The translations under genes were made by a program, and so were the position numbers. This document shows positions 60,381 to 64,000 of a DNA stretch of 64,000 nucleotides, piece after piece. Position 1 is the stretch's first letter, and each line of letters starts with the position of its first letter. The DNA is taken from the NCBI GenBank assembly GCA_013365325.1, contig JABVXV010000344.1:1-64000 (forward strand), in the 5' to 3' direction. This DNA is from Dipetalonema caudispina. Taxonomy: Eukaryota > Nematoda > Chromadorea > Rhabditida > Onchocercidae. Below the pieces are notes generated by a model. The model had not been told where the DNA came from, did no database searches, and was given only the letters and a program-made list of their open reading frames with translations.

Positions 60381-63300
60381 GTACCAGCTGTCTGTTTAAC
60401 CATTTACTTTAATCCACCAGCTGGTTAGCATTTTTAATGGCTAAAAAGCATATGGCAAAAAGTAAAAAATAAATAAACAAGTAAATTAATGTCTTTTGCT
60501 GCAAAACTTCATGTAATAATCATTTATTTCGAGTTATATATAAAGAGAAGTATGAAGAAATTTTTGAAAGTATTGTAGTTTAATATTTTTCTTCAGAAAT
60601 ACGATTATGATTGATTGTCACTCTGAGAAATATATGCTAATTATCCTCCTTTACTACTTTTCAAATAAACCAATACAAATAGATTTAGTAGTTACAGTCG
60701 TCGTATCATTTTTACTTACTCCTCGGTTCCAAGTTTTTGCTTACGCTTTTTCTTTTGATTTATTACGAAAAACAGTATGCAAATAAATACTAACTTAAAA
60801 TATGCATAGAAAGAAGGTTATTTATTTCCCGGATGACCAAAATTGTAAACAATGACATGTGCGAAATCTGAAGAATTCTTTACTATTTTACTTTTTGGTA
60901 CTGCTTGAATGGGATAATTTAAAAACGAAAGAGGCAATCTCGAAGGAGCACTTTTTTTAATTTTAAATTTATCCTATCCTTAATTTGACTGGGACTTATG
61001 AAAATACATAAAGATCGTCTCTTTTTTTTCTCAAAGGGTTTCTTTATGAAAAGACCGTTTACGAGCGGCAATTACTTTTTTTACATCAAACTATAAAAGC
61101 TTTTCAAATTGGGCCGTTATGATGGCACCAACATATTATTCGTCAATCACCAATCCTTCACGAATCATTCTGACGACGTTCCTTTTTTTCTCATTGCTGG
61201 GCTGATTAATGCTGTCCTCTTCATTTTTTCTCTTCTTTTTTTAATAAACAGCTCTATTCAATCATACTTTTGTCTCCATACCTTTACCAATGTTGAATAT
61301 ACGCATATCAATCTTTTTTCGGGAATATGAGTACTAAATTTTATTCTTTGTTTAAAACTATCCAAGCAAAAAACAAGAAAAAAGAAACAGAAAGATGGCA
61401 TTTTATTCATTGTCAAAATTCAATGAATCACTTGAAAATTACTGGTTAGATATTACATTCACTGCTGAGACGTTTTTTTTTTTTTTTGCTATATTTGATT
61501 GATTTTTAACTTAGCAGCCTTTGAGGTACAATCTATGTTATCAAATTTCACATTTTTCGTCTTCTTATTCTTTCTATACTTCTGAAGTATTTCATCGAGT
61601 ACTAACAAAATGAAATAGTTGGAGTAAATGTTTTCTAGAACACATTATGCTTGCGATTTATTCAGTGTTTGATCAATTCAAATGTTGTATTTGATTTACT
61701 TATGCTTGCTTTTTTACAAAAAGCTTTCACATCCACTGAAAATTGAAAATATTTGGTTTGACTTTTCATATTTGATTGATCCATTTAAAATCAATGATTT
61801 TTTATAATGCTTGGATTGGATGAAGCAAGTAAGCTATTAGTTTTAGCAAATTACTTGATTTGATAGATTCATAATTTTTCTTTCGAAATGGCGGAACATT
61901 TCAAAAACGAAAACGCATTCAGTTTACTTTACACATCCAAAAAGGTGTGAGAAGCATAAAATAGAGGACACTGGGAGAAAAAGAATTTAAATTTTGTTTG
62001 ATAACATTACAAGTAGCCTTTTGTCATAGGCCTTGTCCTTAGCATTGGCTGATATTAGTTAATCAGTTATCCGTCCACTCTTATCAGTAGTCGGTGAAAT
62101 GATAAGTTTGTTTTTATCATCTGTGCAAACAAAGTTAAATTTTGCATTTTTCTAGCGTATTCCCTGACTCATAGATAATGCTTTAATGTTTCAACACGAT
62201 GTTTTTAGTAATGTATGTATGCAAAACACAGATTCATTTTGTTTACCAAAAGTGCTTTGACAAATGAATTTGTTTTTTCTATCTTTTTTAGATTATAAAA
62301 TAATGAATAAAAATTTTCAGTGCAAATAAAAATGAATTTTTTGGAGCAACAAGCTATAAACTATGTTTTAGTATGTTGAATATTGCAAGGAGAAAAAATC
62401 ATTGACACACTTTTTTACTTCTCCAGTGAAAAAAAGTAATTTTCATTTTCGGATAATTAATTTTTATTGTTAAAGACAAAAAAAGATCGTCGTTTTTACC
62501 GATTCAGAAGAAGATACAATATTTTCCTTGAGAGAATGAAACCTGGAGAAATGCTTTTTTTTTTTTCTTTTTATTACTCAATTTTTGAAAAAACAAACTT
62601 CTCATGTCTTCATAATACTGTCGAAATTTAAAATTTCCCATAAAAATCTGTTTGCAAATATTGTCGTCATATATGAAAGTGATTGAAAAGAGTTAAATGC
62701 TTTCAAGGCAAAATAAATTTTTAATTTCGAAAAGGTGATGTAAGTGAAACGATGATGTGATGATGATAATACTAACGTGTAAAAGTAATGTGTATTGGCT
62801 TTCAGGGATTCGTTAGCATATCTACGGATAAAAATCAGAGTATGTAATACAAAGAGGCCTAGCCTATATAGCTTGATTTATCAGTAAAAATGAAGCTTGC
62901 TCTGTCTAAACAGTCCTAATTAAAATGAAAATTTATGTTAAAGAGCTTTGTTTAATTATAATAATAATTCGGACATTTTTCAGTTACACAGAGATATTTT
63001 TCGGATTAAGTTATAAAACTGAGAATTTTTTCTTGAATTATTTTTTCGTGAATTTTCAAAAATGAAGCTCAGAAAATTATTGTGCAAACCAGATAAAAAT
63101 GATTTTTTTTTAAAAAAAAAGGAGAAACATAATAGTGAAATGAAAAGAGTAGACAGACGGTGGAGGAGGAGAAGAGATAAATGTCGCAATTTGAAAAAGT
63201 GCTCAGAGCAAAAGGAAGTTGAAAGTGAAAAATAATCATTTAATTCCGCAGCATCATTCATGACAAATGCATGACTATCATTTTTAGTGGAATAAAATTC

Positions 63301-64000
63301 AGAAATCGTCAAGTATCAAAATATCATTATTTCTCTCCAATTTAACCCTGCGGGTTTTCCGATTATTTCGTAATCCGATCTTTTTAAATTTTTCTAAATT
63401 TATTTCATGTATTCAGCATCTTGCATGACTGACAATTTGACAAAAGTATCCATTCCATAGCTTAGGGATTACCTATTGCATAAGTTTTCCATCCTTTACC
63501 TTAAATTTCTAAATAATTTGCAGGAAGTTGCTCCTTTATCCATCTTTATTTATTTTGTTCTATAACAGATGGCAGAAAAAATTTTTACTATATCGACTGA
63601 CCGAGTAGAATGGTTCTTTTATCAAAGATTATTTAAATATTTTTCCTTAAAAAAACGTATAAGTGCAATGAAAGGAATAAAAAGTACCAAATCATTTCAG
63701 TATCAAAAAGTTTTTTTTTTAATTTTCTCCACAATTATTGCATTTGGTCGTCAAAATTTCAAGGCTTTAATAATTTTTATTCTTATTCAGAAAAACTGTC
63801 TCTCTCACGACAAGATATTTCGGTAATAATTTTTGGGTTGACAATGAATCATAGAAGAAAGGAAAAAGGATAGGTACAGATGCTGCTCAATTTCGCATAT
63901 TTCTTGCTACAATTTGAACAAATGGATAGCTGGAGAGAAACGAGATGATGATGATAATGATAAGCAATAATGGTATGATGGATGAGAAAAATTAGCTTAT

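Larger units (their letters stand above)
55426..64000. other. 8.6-kb stretch with no confirmed gene
   Basis: AT-rich sequence downstream of kynureninase. It holds a diverged duplication at about 56966-57235, a (CT)n tract at 57803-57828, a CACGTG at about 57710, and two isolated candidate exons (60301-60380 and 58575-58670) that cannot be joined to anything. An open frame from ATG 63569 follows an acceptor-like ataacag but lacks a donor and any family motif. Confidence 0.5.

Overview
The window is AT-rich eukaryotic DNA with small exons, GT-AG (and a few GC-AG) introns and long gene-poor stretches. Gene content points to a nematode: nematode-type claudin-like (Clc-like) genes, a nematode-style Cys-loop channel, a FLYWCH zinc-finger protein, and splice acceptors of the TTTCAG type. 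The large introns and intergenic spaces look more like a filarial/spirurid genome than Caenorhabditis, but that is inference; no species call can be made. No bacterial, Wolbachia, viral, tRNA or CRISPR sequence was recognised.

Layout. 0-17 kb: three claudin-like four-helix membrane protein genes on the + strand (231-1521, 10562-13393, 15154-16684) sharing the same intron phases (1, 0, 1). Between the first and second lies a minus-strand endonuclease G gene (4353-6487), flanked on both sides by nearly identical 1.4-1.5 kb direct repeats. 18-29 kb: an EED/ESC-type WD40 gene (+, 18360-22114) converges on a Cys-loop ligand-gated ion channel gene (-, 22877-29032). 29-40 kb: no gene recognised. 40.4-43.0 kb: a five-exon gene for a 122-residue putative single-pass membrane protein of unknown function, with a strong 53-nt hairpin just upstream. 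43-48.9 kb: no gene recognised. 48.9-55.4 kb: a FLYWCH zinc-finger gene closely followed, in the same direction, by a complete kynureninase gene; spacing and splice acceptors suggest a possible operon. 55.4-64 kb: no confirmed gene, only a candidate orphan first exon, simple repeats and a diverged duplication.

The genes do not form one pathway. Endonuclease G is a mitochondrial/apoptotic nuclease, EED is a reader subunit of the PRC2 histone methyltransferase, the channel is a probable anion-selective neurotransmitter receptor, and kynureninase acts in tryptophan catabolism. All exon joins were made by hand from reading-frame continuity and splice consensus; exon boundaries were checked for length and phase, and the combined coding lengths are all multiples of three.

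Most notable points: kynureninase has Asn in place of the PLP-anchoring Asp; three introns with GC donors occur among 53 modelled introns; a very recent duplication brackets the endonuclease G gene; and a miRNA-like hairpin lies at 40257-40309. I found no evidence of an entirely new biological system.
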